Below, in pieces: positions 19,706 through 29,581 of a stretch of DNA of 64,000 nt; within the stretch, counting starts at the first letter, position 1; the number at the start of each line of letters is the position of its first letter. A program made the position numbers and the translations under genes. Below the pieces are notes generated by a model, which was not told where the DNA came from, made no database searches, and saw only the letters and a program-made list of their open reading frames with translations. Origin of the DNA: Streptomyces sp. NBC_01591 (GTDB lineage: Bacteria; Actinomycetota; Actinomycetes; Streptomycetales; Streptomycetaceae); contig NZ_CP109327.1 of assembly GCF_035918155.1 (NCBI RefSeq), positions 6,882,001 through 6,946,000 on the forward strand, written 5' to 3'.

Positions 19706-22061
19706 GCAGCGCCACCGGCAGTCCGCCGAAGAGTTCCGCCAGCGCCACCGAGCCACCGGTGAACTTCCGGCCGGGGGTCAGCAGATCGGTCCACGGTCCG
19801 TCGTCCGGCAGCGCCAGCTCCGTGTCGTGCCAGCCGCCCGACTCCGCCAGCCGCAACGACAGCCTGGTCACCGCGGTGACCACCTCGCCGGAGCGGCAGA
19901 ACGCCAGACAGTGCGCGGCCGCCGGGCCATGGGCGCTCAGCGGCGCGTACGTACCGGACTCGCCGAACACCTCCGGCCGTTCGCGTCGCAGCCGCAGGGC
20001 GGCCGCCGTCAGTTCGCCCTTCTCGCCGAGGCCCACGTCGCCGGACGGCTCGCGGAACGGCCGCCGGTTGTCCGGGTCGACCAGCGCCACGTACTCCCGC
20101 TCCGTGCCCTGGTACAGATCCGGTACACCCGGCATCGTCAGATGCACCAGCGCCGCCCCCAGCACATTGGCCCGCACGTACGGGTCGAGCGTGTGCGCGA
20201 ACCGCTCCAGTGTCTCGCGCACCGGACCGCCGCCGGCGGCAGGCCCGGCCGCCACGAAGTCCGTCACCGCCCGCTCGTACGCCGGATCGGGCTCGGTCCA
20301 GCCGGTGAAGAGCCCCGCCTCGCGCACCGCCTTCAGCAGCGCCGGCTCCAGTCGGCCCGCCATCTCGCCGCCAGGCAGCTTCGCGCAGCCCACGGCCGTC
20401 TGCCAGGCCTGCCAGGCGAGCTGCGCGTCCGGAGCGGTGGCCGGGGTCGCCCGTTCCAGCTCCGTCAGCAGCCCGGACCACGATTCCGGGCACTCCGTCA
20501 GCACCGCGACCCGGGCCCGTACATCGGCGCTCCGCTTGGTGTCATGGGTGGTCAGCGCCGTGCCGGTGGCCGGCCAGTCGCGGGCCAGCCGGGCGCAGTA
20601 CGCATGGAACTCCGCCGGCGTCACCGCGGGCTGCCCGGGGTCGCCGCCCACCTCGTTCGCCGAGATCAGCGGCACGTACCGGTAGAACGCCGTGTCCTCG
20701 ACCGACTTGGCGCGCAACGCGGAAGCGGTCTGGGCGAACCGGGCGCAGAACGCGGCCCGCTCGGGCCCCTCGCCCAGCCGCCCCAGCGCCAGCTCCCGGA
20801 CCACATCGACGGCCGACGCCTCCTCCGCGACGGCGAACGTCGCCTTCGCGTCCCGTACGGCCCCGTCCGGCAGCGTCTCCTCGGCCGTCCGCGTGCAGGG
20901 CCCGCCGGCCGTCACGTACGGGCGGTAGACGGGCACCCGCACGAGCAGTTCGCGCACGGCGGCGTGCAGCGTCCACGGGGCGTGATCGCGCAGCGCGGGC
21001 TCGGCGGCGCAGATCCGTACGGCGAGCCGGGTCAGCAGCTCGGTCTCGGCGGCCAGTTCATGCGTCACCACCCGGTACGCGGCGCGGCGCACGGTCGCCG
21101 TCCAGTAACCGCCGCGGTCGCCGGCGGGCCCCGCGTACTCCCGGTAGCGGCCGACCAGCTCCGCGGCGCCCATCGGGTCGACGAACAGGCCGTCGACGCG
21201 GTGCAGCGCGTCGTACCCGGTCGTCCCCGCGACGGCCCAGCCCGCGGGCAGCGGCTCGCCGCCGGTGAGGATCTTCTCCACCACCGTCCACCGCCCGCCG
21301 GTCGCCGCCGAGAGCCGCTCCAGGTAGGCCGCGGGTTCGGCCAGCCCGTCGGGGTGGTCGATGCGCAGCCCGTCGACGACACCGTCCCGGATCAGTTCGA
21401 GGATCTTGCCGTGGGTGGCGGCGAACACCTCGGGGTCCTCCACCCGCACCCCGATGAGCTCCGAGATCGTGAAGAACCGCCGGTAGTTCAGCTCGGTACG
21501 GGCCAGCCGCCACCAGCCGAGCCGGTAGTGCTGGGCATCCAGCAGCTCGGGCAGCGGCAGATCGGCGGTGCCGGCCCGCAGCGGGAACTCCTGCTCGCCG
21601 TAGCGCAGCACGTCCCCGTCCGCCCGGAGCCCGCCGATCTCGTCGCCGATCGGTCCGCCGAGCACCGGCAGCAGCACCTTGCCGCCGCCCGCCGCCCAGT
21701 CGATGTCGAACCAGCGGGCGTACGGGGATCCGGGGCCCTCGCGCAGCACCTCCCACAGCGCGTGGTTGTGGCGGGGGACGGCGGCCATGTGGTTCGGCAC
21801 GATGTCCACGATCAGCCCGAGACCGTGCTCACGCGCCGTGCGGGCCAGCTCCCGCAGCCCCTCCTCACCGCCGAGCTCGGCACGGACCCGGCCGTGGTCG
21901 ACGACGTCGTAGCCGTGCCGGGAGCCGGGCACGGCTTCGAGGACCGGGGACAGATGCAGATGGGAGACGCCGAGCGCGGCGAGATACGGGACGGCGTGTC
22001 CGGCGGCCGAGAACGGGAAGTCCGGCTGGAGCTGGAGCCGGTAGGTGGCGGTGGGCGTCAT
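19665..22061 (-). CDS. treY: Malto-oligosyltrehalose synthase
   Basis: 798-residue GH13 enzyme that turns the reducing-end alpha-1,4 bond of a malto-oligosaccharide into the alpha,alpha-1,1 bond of trehalose. It starts with the family signature ATYRLQLQPDFPF, followed by ALGVSHLHLSPV, GLIVDIVPNHMA, DGLRIDHPDGLAEP (nucleophile) and VVEKILTGGEPLP (acid). The C-terminal part has TMPGVPDLYQGTE. It lies 100 bp downstream of treX on the same strand and is probably co-transcribed. Its last 41 bp overlap the convergent P450-like frame. Confidence 0.95.
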   Translation of the reverse strand: MTPTATYRLQLQPDFPFSAAGHAVPYLAALGVSHLHLSPVLEAVPGSRHGYDVVDHGRVRAELGGEEGLRELARTAREHGLGLIVDIVPNHMAAVPRHNHALWEVLREGPGSPYARWFDIDWAAGGGKVLLPVLGGPIGDEIGGLRADGDVLRYGEQEFPLRAGTADLPLPELLDAQHYRLGWWRLARTELNYRRFFTISELIGVRVEDPEVFAATHGKILELIRDGVVDGLRIDHPDGLAEPAAYLERLSAATGGRWTVVEKILTGGEPLPAGWAVAGTTGYDALHRVDGLFVDPMGAAELVGRYREYAGPAGDRGGYWTATVRRAAYRVVTHELAAETELLTRLAVRICAAEPALRDHAPWTLHAAVRELLVRVPVYRPYVTAGGPCTRTAEETLPDGAVRDAKATFAVAEEASAVDVVRELALGRLGEGPERAAFCARFAQTASALRAKSVEDTAFYRYVPLISANEVGGDPGQPAVTPAEFHAYCARLARDWPATGTALTTHDTKRSADVRARVAVLTECPESWSGLLTELERATPATAPDAQLAWQAWQTAVGCAKLPGGEMAGRLEPALLKAVREAGLFTGWTEPDPAYERAVTDFVAAGPAAGGGPVRETLERFAHTLDPYVRANVLGAALVHLTMPGVPDLYQGTEREYVALVDPDNRRPFREPSGDVGLGEKGELTAAALRLRRERPEVFGESGTYAPLSAHGPAAAHCLAFCRSGEVVTAVTRLSLRLAESGGWHDTELALPDDGPWTDLLTPGRKFTGGSVALAELFGGLPVALLSRAGRGGPADHG

Positions 22062-22161
22062 GCGGACGTTCGTACCCAGCCTGGCGCCTTCTGTGTCACG
22101 GAACGCCGCAAAGGGCTCGACCGGCGGTGTACCCGGCCGCTGGGCGGGACGGTCCTCGGGC

Positions 22162-24321
22162 CTACGCGGGCCGTTGCAGCACCGCCATGCTGCGCCCGAC
22201 CAGCGTCACCCGATCGCCCGCCGCCACCTTCGGCCCCGAGCCGGGCATGACTCCGACCGGGCGTGCCGTGTCGACCACCACCAGCCACTGCCGGCCGTGA
22301 TTCACCGGAACGGAGAACTCCAGTGTCTCGGCGCTCGCGTTGAACATCAGCAGGAACGAGTCGTCGGAGATCCGCTCGCCGCGCGGCCCCGGCTCCGAGA
22401 TCGCGTGACCGTTGAGGAAGACCGTCAACGCCTTGGCATGCGCGGCCTGCCAGTCCCGCTGCGTCATCTCGCCGCCCTCCGGCGTGAACCACGCGATGTC
22501 CGAGAGCTCGTCGTGCGTGCCCTCGACCGGACGGCCGTGGAAGAACCGGCGGCGCCGGAAGACCGGATGGTCGCGGCGCAGCCACACCATCGCCCGGGTG
22601 AACTCCAGCAGACTGCTGCCCTCGGTGCTCCCCTCGCCCCGGTCGGCCTCGTCCGTCCTGTCCTCCGCGGCCGGGTCGGGCCAGTGCACCCACGACAGCT
22701 CGCTGTCCTGGCAGTACGCGTTGTTGTTGCCCCGCTGCGTACGCGCGAACTCGTCGCCGTGGCTCAGCATCGGCACGCCCTGCGACAGCATCAGCGTGGC
22801 GATGAAGTTCCGCATCTGCCGCGTCCGCAGATCGAGGATCTCCGGCTGGTCGGTGTCCCCCTCCGCGCCGCAGTTCCAGGACCGGTTGTGGCTCTCGCCG
22901 TCCCGGTTGCCCTCGCCGTTGGCCTCGTTGTGCTTGTCGTTGTACGAGACCAGGTCGTGCAGCGTGAATCCGTCGTGGCAGGTGGTGAAGTTGATCGAGG
23001 CGAGCGGCCGCCGTCCGTCGTCCTGGTACAGGTCCGACGATCCGGTCAGGCGCCCCGCGAACTCGGCGAGGGTCCGTGGCTCGCCGCGCCACAGGTCCCG
23101 CACGGTGTCCCGGTACTTGCCGTTCCACTCGGTCCACAGCGGCGGGAAGTTCCCCACCTGGTAGCCGCCCTCGCCCACGTCCCACGGCTCGGCGATCAGC
23201 TTCACCTGACTGACCACCGGGTCCTGCTGCACCAGGTCGAAGAACGACGACAGCCGGTCCACCTCGTGGAACTGCCGGGCCAGGGTGGCCGCCAGATCGA
23301 AGCGGAAGCCGTCCACGTGCATCTCCGTGACCCAGTACCGCAGCGAGTCCATGATCAGCTGGAGCACGTGCGGCGACCGCATCAGCAGGGAGTTCCCGGT
23401 TCCCGTGGTGTCCATGTAGTACCGCTGGTCGTCCGCGAGCCGGTAGTACGAGGCGTTGTCCAGGCCCCGGAAGGAGAGCGTCGGACCCAGATGGTTGCCC
23501 TCCGCGGTGTGGTTGTAGACCACGTCGAGGATCACCTCGATGCCGGCCTGGTGCAGGGCCCGTACGGCCTGCTTGAACTCCAGCACCTGCTCGCCGCGGT
23601 CGCCCCAGGAGGCGTAGGCGTTGTGCGGGGCGAAGAAACCGATGGTGTTGTAGCCCCAGTAGTTGGCCAGCCCCGCGTCGGCCAGCCGGTGGTCCTGGAC
23701 GAACTGGTGCACCGGCATCAGTTCGATAGCCGTGACGCCCAGTTCCGTCAGATGGGCGATCACCTCCGGATGGGCCAGCCCCGCGTAGGTGCCGCGCAGC
23801 TCCTTCGGCAGCCCCGGGTGGAGCATCGTCAGACCCTTCACATGGGCCTCGTAGATCACCGTGCGGTGGTAGTCCGTACGGGGCCGCCGGTCGTCGCCCC
23901 AGTCGAAGTACGGGTTGACCACGACCGAGGTCATGGTGTGCGGCGCCGAGTCGAGGTCGTTGCGTGCGTCGGGACGGCCGAACGGATAGCCGTACACCGC
24001 CTCGCCCCACCGGATCTGCCCGGCGACTGCACGGGCGTACGGGTCGAGCAGCAGTTTGGCCGAATTGCAGCGGGCGCCGCGCTCCGGTTCGTACGGCCCG
24101 TGGACTCTGAATCCGTACCGCTGACCGGGCATCACCCCGGGCAGATAGGCATGGCGGACGAAGGCGTCGGTCTCCCTGAGCTCCACCGCCGTCTCGGAAC
24201 CGTCGTCGTGCAGCAGGCACAACTCGATTCGTCTGGCGGCCTCCGAGAAGACCGCGAAGTTGGTCCCGGCGCCGTCGTACGTGGCACCGAGGGGATACGC
24301 CTGTCCCGGCCAGACCTGCAT
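22162..24321 (-). CDS. treX/glgX: Glycogen debranching enzyme
   Basis: 719-residue GH13 isoamylase-type enzyme that cuts alpha-1,6 branches and supplies linear malto-oligosaccharides to TreY. It opens with a CBM48 domain (QVWPGQAYPLGATYDGAGTN), then carries VILDVVYNHTAEGNH, VDGFRFDLAATLAR (nucleophile Asp), LIAEPWDVGEGGYQVGNFP (acid Glu) and FTTCHDGFTLHDLVSYN. ATG 24321 follows GGAAGAG; the long upstream extension of the frame lacks family sequence. It is first in a treX-treY unit, with treZ apart at 12.2-14.0 kb. Confidence 0.95.
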   Translation of the reverse strand: MQVWPGQAYPLGATYDGAGTNFAVFSEAARRIELCLLHDDGSETAVELRETDAFVRHAYLPGVMPGQRYGFRVHGPYEPERGARCNSAKLLLDPYARAVAGQIRWGEAVYGYPFGRPDARNDLDSAPHTMTSVVVNPYFDWGDDRRPRTDYHRTVIYEAHVKGLTMLHPGLPKELRGTYAGLAHPEVIAHLTELGVTAIELMPVHQFVQDHRLADAGLANYWGYNTIGFFAPHNAYASWGDRGEQVLEFKQAVRALHQAGIEVILDVVYNHTAEGNHLGPTLSFRGLDNASYYRLADDQRYYMDTTGTGNSLLMRSPHVLQLIMDSLRYWVTEMHVDGFRFDLAATLARQFHEVDRLSSFFDLVQQDPVVSQVKLIAEPWDVGEGGYQVGNFPPLWTEWNGKYRDTVRDLWRGEPRTLAEFAGRLTGSSDLYQDDGRRPLASINFTTCHDGFTLHDLVSYNDKHNEANGEGNRDGESHNRSWNCGAEGDTDQPEILDLRTRQMRNFIATLMLSQGVPMLSHGDEFARTQRGNNNAYCQDSELSWVHWPDPAAEDRTDEADRGEGSTEGSSLLEFTRAMVWLRRDHPVFRRRRFFHGRPVEGTHDELSDIAWFTPEGGEMTQRDWQAAHAKALTVFLNGHAISEPGPRGERISDDSFLLMFNASAETLEFSVPVNHGRQWLVVVDTARPVGVMPGSGPKVAAGDRVTLVGRSMAVLQRPA

Positions 24322-24725
24322 AGGTTCGACTCTTCCACTTCTGATCCGGGTGCCTGGAGCTTGCGGGCTGCCAGAACCCGTCCGACCCCTGATCCGCCGG
24401 ACAGGCCCTGGAGCCAGATCTTCCCCGAAACAGGTGCGGCTACCTAGGACCGACCGGCACATCACGCGGTCCGGTCAACATCGGGCCTCTCCGTGTCGCC
24501 CGGAACCGGGATCCGGGCCCGGGAAGGCGGCTCTCGCCCGGTGCAGGCCCGGGGACGGGGTGGTTAATCACTATGAATCCCCTCACTACGGCCGATCTCG
24601 CCGTCGGGAACGTGCCTGTGCCATACGGGAGTTGACGAAGCAGCATGCGCATCCGGCTGCACCGGCTCCCGCTCGCGGAGTACCCTTCCTTGATCGTTGG
24701 TGGGGGAGTGGAAGGCGGTGCGCGG
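24322..24725. other. Intergenic region between divergent treX and the HEPN gene
   Basis: 404 bp holding the 5' regions of two divergent genes. The only structured element seen is a 23-bp copy of a dispersed repeat at 24388-24410. No gene with family similarity was found; a 20-codon ATG frame at 24573 is judged spurious. Confidence 0.6.
24388..24410 (-). repeat. Single arm of a dispersed inverted-repeat element
   Basis: CTGATCCGCCGGACAGGCCC with flanking bases matches one arm of the 61-bp inverted repeat at 37113-37173 with one difference, and in part the hairpin at 54708-54732. Only one arm is present here, 67 bp upstream of treX. Confidence 0.75.
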
Positions 24726-25958
24726 GTGAGCTCGGGAGGATTCGAGCTGCCCCCAGGTGACCCGGGTCACGAGGGGGACGCCACCGATGTCCCGCCAGGG
24801 GCGGTATCGCTTGCGCAGCCCATGGAGATCGGCGCGGAGCTGGACTGGGGAGCGGACGCCTGGAGCGAGGTGCGTACGCGCGCCCAGCGGGCCGGACGGG
24901 CCTACATCTGGCTGAATCTCGTGGAGCAGCGGCTGCGTGCCGTGGTCGCCGCGGTGCTCCGGCCCATTTACGAGCCGGTCCACGGCGAGGACTGGGTGGT
25001 GGCCGCCGCCGGGCCCGCCGGACAGGAGTGGGTGCAGCGCGCCGTCGCCGTGCGCGAGGTCTCGCGCCGCAAGGGCTATCTGCTGGACCCCGCCGACGAC
25101 AACGTCCTCAGCTTCCTCACGCTGCCTCAGCTGCGTGAGCTGATGGTCCAGCACTGGCCGTGCTTCGAGGCGTACTTCGACGACCGGCGCGAGGTGGAGC
25201 TGGCGCTCGACGAGCTGGAGGTCGCCCGCAACGTGGTCTCCCGCAACCGCGCCCTGAACGAGGCCGTCCTCGCCCAGGCCGAGCGCGCCTCCGCCCGGCT
25301 CCTGGAGATCCTGGGCAGCGGCGCCGGGGTCCCGTCGGCCGACCGGCTCCCGGTCGACGCCGTGGAGGAGCTGGTCGGCGACCGGTACGCGGATGTGGTC
25401 TCCGTCCACTCCGACCGGGTGCGGCTCCAGCGCCAGCTGCCCGCCGAGGATCTCTTCGGCGGTTCGCGCCGGCTCGACGCGATCGGCATAGGGCTCAACC
25501 TGCTGGTGCAGAACTTCTCCGGCCGCAGGCTCATCCGGCTGGCCGAGTCGGGCTGCCGGGTCCGGCTGCTCTTCATCAACCCGGCGAGCAGCGCGGTCAA
25601 GCGCCGGGAGCGGGAGCTGGGTCTGAAGAAGGGCGAGCTGAGCCGGTCGGTGGAGATGAACATCCTCCACATGCGCCGGGTCCGCTCCAAGCTCCGCGAT
25701 CCGGGCGCCTTCGAGATCCATGTGTTCGACGAGACGCCGCGCTTCACGGCCTATCTGGTGGACGGCGACGGGACGGACGCGGTCGGGGTCGTCCAGACCT
25801 ATCTGCGGCGCGCACGCGGCATGGAGGCGCCCGTGCTGGTGCTGCGCGGCGGCGGGCGTGCCGTGGTCCGGGCGGGGCAGGACAACGAGCACGGGCTGTT
25901 CGAGACGTACCGCGAGGAATTCGAGTCCGTGTGGGCGGACTCCCGGCCCGTCTCCTGA
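24726..25958 (+). CDS. SAV2148-family HEPN domain protein
   Basis: 410 residues. The N-terminal text SSGGFELPPGDPGHEG and the body (GAELDWGADAWSEVRTRAQR, YIWLNLVEQRLRAVVAAVL) are recognised as the Streptomyces-conserved SAV2148 family, annotated with a HEPN domain. HEPN domains often bind or cut RNA or pair with nucleotidyltransferases, but the role of this family is not established and no toxin partner is adjacent. GTG 24726 is preferred because homologues are recalled to begin here; an in-frame GTG at about 24708 is possible. Confidence 0.85.
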   Translation: MSSGGFELPPGDPGHEGDATDVPPGAVSLAQPMEIGAELDWGADAWSEVRTRAQRAGRAYIWLNLVEQRLRAVVAAVLRPIYEPVHGEDWVVAAAGPAGQEWVQRAVAVREVSRRKGYLLDPADDNVLSFLTLPQLRELMVQHWPCFEAYFDDRREVELALDELEVARNVVSRNRALNEAVLAQAERASARLLEILGSGAGVPSADRLPVDAVEELVGDRYADVVSVHSDRVRLQRQLPAEDLFGGSRRLDAIGIGLNLLVQNFSGRRLIRLAESGCRVRLLFINPASSAVKRRERELGLKKGELSRSVEMNILHMRRVRSKLRDPGAFEIHVFDETPRFTAYLVDGDGTDAVGVVQTYLRRARGMEAPVLVLRGGGRAVVRAGQDNEHGLFETYREEFESVWADSRPVS

Positions 25959-26036
25959 GGGGCCGCCACCGCGTTGTCAGTGGTGCATGCGAGGGTGGGC
26001 ATCACCTGGGGGAGAGCACCACGAAGGAGGTACGGG

Positions 26037-26765
26037 ATGAGCTGGCACCGGGAGGCGCTGGTCGGCTTCGACCTGGAGACGACGGGCACGGAACCGCTGG
26101 AGGCGCGGATCGTGACAGCCGCGATCGTCGGCGTCGGCGGCAGGGACGGGGAGCCGGTGCGGCAGCACACCTGGCTGGCGGATCCGGGCATCCGGATCCC
26201 CGAGCAGGCCTCGGCGATCCACGGCATCAGCAGCGAGCGGGCGGCGGCGGAGGGCCGGCCGGTGCGCGAGGTGGCCGACGAGATCGCCGGGACGCTCACG
26301 GAGTACTGGCGCCGAGGCGTGCCGGTCGTCGCGTACAACGCGGCCTTCGATCTGACGCTGCTCACGGCGGAGTTGCAGCGGCACGGGCTGCCGTCGCTGA
26401 GTGACCGGCTCGACGGGGCCGGGATCGGTCCGGTCATCGACCCGTACACCATCGACCGGGCCGTCGACCGCTACCGCAAGGGCAAGCGCAACCTGGAGGC
26501 GGTCTGCGTCGAGTACGGCGTGGTGCACGGCGGAGCCCATGATGCGGGGGCGGACGCGCTGGCCGCGGTCCGGGTGGCGTACGCCATAGCCGAGCGGCAC
26601 GGCTCGGTGGCCGAGCTGACCGCCGCCGAGCTGCACGAGCGCCAGGTGGAGTGGTATGCGCAATGGGCGGCGGACTTCCAGCAGTTCCTGCGCCGCAAGG
26701 GCACGGCGGACGCGGTGATCGACGGCCACTGGCCGCTGCGGGAGCCGGTCGCGGTCGCCGGCTGA
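26037..26765 (+). CDS. DEDDh 3'-5' exonuclease (DnaQ/epsilon-like)
   Basis: 242 residues. Exo I is VGFDLETTGTEP (Asp12, Glu14), Exo II is VVAYNAAFDLTLL, and Exo III is GGAHDAGADALA with the histidine of the DEDDh class. Such proteins degrade DNA or RNA from the 3' end, as polymerase proofreaders or free exonucleases. It is a stand-alone domain with no helicase or polymerase partner visible. ATG 26037 follows AAGGAGG, an excellent ribosome binding site. Confidence 0.93.
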   Translation: MSWHREALVGFDLETTGTEPLEARIVTAAIVGVGGRDGEPVRQHTWLADPGIRIPEQASAIHGISSERAAAEGRPVREVADEIAGTLTEYWRRGVPVVAYNAAFDLTLLTAELQRHGLPSLSDRLDGAGIGPVIDPYTIDRAVDRYRKGKRNLEAVCVEYGVVHGGAHDAGADALAAVRVAYAIAERHGSVAELTAAELHERQVEWYAQWAADFQQFLRRKGTADAVIDGHWPLREPVAVAG

Positions 26766-26802
26766 CGGCCCGGACCCGTGGCCGGGGTTCAGGGGGCAGC
26801 CC

Positions 26803-27669
26803 TCAGAACGGGTACCACCGCACCGCCGTGTCGCCGTCACGCAGCGAGGCCACCCGGCGGCGGAATTCTGCGAGCGCCTTCGGGTTGGCCGGTGCGTGCT
26901 GGGACACCCACGCACAGCTGGCCGTCTCCCGGGCCCCGCGCAGCACCGCGCAGCCCTCCCACTCACGGACGTCCCAGCCGTACGTGGCGGTGAACGCGTC
27001 GTACGCCTCGGGTGCCAGGCCGTACCGGTCCCGGGACAGCGCGAGCACCACCAGGTCGTGCTCGCGCAGATCCGTGGAGAAGGTCTCCAGATCGACCAGC
27101 ACCGGCCCGTCCGGACCGACATGGACGTTACGGGGCAGCGCGTCGCCGTGGATGGGCCCCGGCGGCAGATGCGGGACCAGTGCGGCGGCCGCCGCCGCGA
27201 AGCCGTCGCGGCGCTCCCGCAGATAGTCGGCGTCGGCCGGGTCGATCGCGTCGCCCGCGAGCCGCAGCCAGCGTTCGACCCCGCCCAGCAGTTCGCGGCG
27301 CGGGAGGCCGAAACCGTCCGGGGCGGGCAGCGCGTGCACCAGGATGAGCAGCTGTGCCAGGTCCCGCGGCTCGGCGGGGCGTACGGCGTCGGGCAGCCGG
27401 TGCCAGAGGGTCACGGGGTGGCCCTCGACCAGGCGCGCCGCGGGCTCGGCGGCCCGTACGGCGGGGACGTCCGAGGCGGCCAGCCACCGGGCGACGGCCA
27501 CCTCGCGTTCGGCCCGGTCCCGCAGTTCCGGGTTCCGCACGGCGTCCCGGCCGACCTTGACCACCAGGTCGCCGACGGCGAACACCGCGTTCTCACCTAT
27601 CGCGAGCAGCTCCGCACCGCCGGACAGTCCGGCAGTGGCCAGCACCTCGCGCGCACGCATCTCGTTCAT
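26803..27669 (-). CDS. Aminoglycoside phosphotransferase-family small-molecule kinase
   Basis: 288 residues. The Brenner catalytic motif is PGPIHGDALPRNV, followed by the metal-binding VLVDLETFS. Near the N-terminus ENAVFAVGDLVVKVGR contributes the ATP lysine. The APH/choline kinase fold phosphorylates hydroxyl groups of small molecules. The family is broad, so antibiotic resistance should not be assumed. ATG 27669 (MNEMRAREVL) is taken; ATG 27660 is an alternative. It is divergent from the ABC transporter operon. Confidence 0.88.
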   Translation of the reverse strand: MNEMRAREVLATAGLSGGAELLAIGENAVFAVGDLVVKVGRDAVRNPELRDRAEREVAVARWLAASDVPAVRAAEPAARLVEGHPVTLWHRLPDAVRPAEPRDLAQLLILVHALPAPDGFGLPRRELLGGVERWLRLAGDAIDPADADYLRERRDGFAAAAAALVPHLPPGPIHGDALPRNVHVGPDGPVLVDLETFSTDLREHDLVVLALSRDRYGLAPEAYDAFTATYGWDVREWEGCAVLRGARETASCAWVSQHAPANPKALAEFRRRVASLRDGDTAVRWYPF

Positions 27670-27794
27670 GACTCCGATTTTCGCATCTGTGCAGGCTGGC
27701 TTGACGAACCGATGGCCCGTCAGCACGATGACGGAGGCCACCTGAGCGGCCAGAACGGTATGAAACCGATCGAATGACGCAAGGGGGCGAATTC

Positions 27795-28745
27795 GTGACA
27801 TTGGCGAGTGCAACCGTACGTTCCGAGAGGCATGGCCCGCCCGGCAGCCCGCAGGACAAGCGGTCCCGGCCGGTCAACCGGAATGCCGGCACCTGGTTCC
27901 TGGTGCTGCCCGCGCTGATCCCGATCCTGATCCTGAGCGTCGGCCCCCTGCTCTACGGCATCGCGCTGGCCTTCACCGATGCCCAGTCCGGCCGCACCCG
28001 CTCCACCCAGTGGGTGGGCGGACTGAACTTCCAGGACCTGCTCCACGACACCCTCTTCTGGGACTCGTTCCGGATCGGCCTGGTGTGGGCGTTCGGCGTC
28101 ACCGTCCCGCAGTTCGTACTGGCCCTCGGCCTCGCCCTGCTGCTCAACCAGAAGCTGCGGATGCGCTGGCTGGCGCGGGCGCTGGCGATCATTCCGTGGG
28201 CGATGCCCGAGGTGGTCGTGGGCCTCATGTGGCGGCTCGTCTACAACCCGGACGCGGGCGTCCTCAACGAGACCATCCGCGATCTCGGCCTCGGCGACGG
28301 CCGGGACTGGCTCACCGGACTCGCCACCGCCCTGCCCGCCGTGATCGTCGTGGGCATCTGGGCGGGCATGCCCCAGACCACCGTCGCCCTGCTCGCCGGG
28401 CTGCAGAACACCCCGCACGAACTCCACGAGGCGGCCGCCCTGGACGGAGCCGGTGCCTGGCGCCGCTTCCGTACCGTCACCTGGCCGGTGCTCAGGCCGG
28501 TCGCACTGTCCATCACCGCGCTCAACTTCATCTGGAACTTCAACTCCTTCGCCCTGGTCTACGTACTGACCAACGGCGGACCCGGCGGCCGCACCCGGCT
28601 GCCGATGCTCTTCGCGTACGAAGAGGCCTTCCACTACGGACAGTTCGGATACGCCGCGGCGATGGGCTGTGTGATGGTCACGGTGATCTCCGTGATCCTC
28701 GCGGTGTATCTCGCCGGCCGGCTCAGGGGAGGCGAGGACCGATGA
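27795..28745 (+). CDS. Sugar ABC transporter permease (MalF/UgpA type)
   Basis: 316 residues with six predicted membrane segments, the first near residues 33-55 (WFLVLPALIPILILSVGPLL). The EAA loop that contacts the ATPase reads EAAALDGAGAWRRFRTVTWP. GTG 27795 is chosen because AAGGGGG lies seven bases upstream; an ATG at 27774 would contain that site. The gene overlaps the next permease by four bases. The operon has no ATPase gene, as is usual in streptomycetes where one shared ATPase (MsiK) serves many sugar importers. Confidence 0.93.
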   Translation: MTLASATVRSERHGPPGSPQDKRSRPVNRNAGTWFLVLPALIPILILSVGPLLYGIALAFTDAQSGRTRSTQWVGGLNFQDLLHDTLFWDSFRIGLVWAFGVTVPQFVLALGLALLLNQKLRMRWLARALAIIPWAMPEVVVGLMWRLVYNPDAGVLNETIRDLGLGDGRDWLTGLATALPAVIVVGIWAGMPQTTVALLAGLQNTPHELHEAAALDGAGAWRRFRTVTWPVLRPVALSITALNFIWNFNSFALVYVLTNGGPGGRTRLPMLFAYEEAFHYGQFGYAAAMGCVMVTVISVILAVYLAGRLRGGEDR

Positions 28746-29581
28746 GCCTGCGTACCAGCAGAACCGCACGCGCCGGACAGTACGCCGCGCTCCTCGGCTA
28801 TCTCGTCTTCCTGGCGTTCCCGTTCCTGTGGCTGATCTCCACCGCCTTCAAACCGGCGCGCGAACTGGGCTCCCTGCACCCCACCTGGATCCCCGAGAAC
28901 CCGACGCTCGACAACTTCCGCAAGGCGTTCGACGAACAGCCGCTGCTCCAGGCCGCCGCCAACTCGCTGATCGCCGCCCTCTGCGCCGCCTTCATCGCGG
29001 TCCTCGTCGCCACGCCCACGGCGTACGTGATGGCCCGCCGCCGCTCCAGGCTCTCGACGGCGGCCACCGGATGGGTCGTGATCAGCCAGGCGTTCCCGCT
29101 CGTCCTGCTGATCATTCCGCTCTTCCTGATCCTGAAGAATCTCCATCTGATCAACACCCTGTGGGGGTTGATCATGGTGTACACCGTCTGGGCGCTGCCC
29201 TTCGCCCTCTGGATGCTGGTCGGATACGTACGGGCCGTGCCCGCCGAGCTGGAGGAGGCCGCCTCGGTCGACGGCGCGGGCCGGCTGCGGACGCTCGTCT
29301 CGGTCACCGCCCCGCTGCTGGCCCCCGGCATCGTCGCCACCGCGCTCTTCGCCTTCATCACCGCGTGGAACGAGCTCTTCTTCGCGCTCGTCCTGCTCAA
29401 GACACCGGAGAAGCAGACCTTGCCGGTCGTACTGACCCACTTCATCGGTGCGGAGGGCGCGGCCGATCTCGGTCCGCTCGCCGCCGCCGCGTTCCTCGCC
29501 ACCCTGCCCTCGCTGGTCGTCTTCGCGATCATCCAGCGGCGGATCACGGGCGGCATGCTGGCCGGGGCGGTGAAGAGCTGA
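28742..29581 (+). CDS. Sugar ABC transporter permease (MalG/UgpE type)
   Basis: 279 residues with six membrane segments. It starts with MSLRTSRTARAGQYAALLGYL, and the EAA loop is EEAASVDGAGRLRTLVSVTAP. ATG 28742 overlaps the stop of the first permease (ATGA), so translation is coupled. It forms the heterodimeric pore with the upstream gene product. Confidence 0.95.
   Translation: MSLRTSRTARAGQYAALLGYLVFLAFPFLWLISTAFKPARELGSLHPTWIPENPTLDNFRKAFDEQPLLQAAANSLIAALCAAFIAVLVATPTAYVMARRRSRLSTAATGWVVISQAFPLVLLIIPLFLILKNLHLINTLWGLIMVYTVWALPFALWMLVGYVRAVPAELEEAASVDGAGRLRTLVSVTAPLLAPGIVATALFAFITAWNELFFALVLLKTPEKQTLPVVLTHFIGAEGAADLGPLAAAAFLATLPSLVVFAIIQRRITGGMLAGAVKS

Noticed and set aside
24573..24635. 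20-codon ATG frame MNPLTTADLAVG... before the HEPN gene
   Set aside because: It has no ribosome binding site, no recognisable family, and ends just ahead of the annotated gene. Too weak to call.
26803..27669. APH-family gene as an aminoglycoside resistance determinant
   Set aside because: The APH fold is shared by many small-molecule kinases; nothing here identifies an antibiotic substrate.
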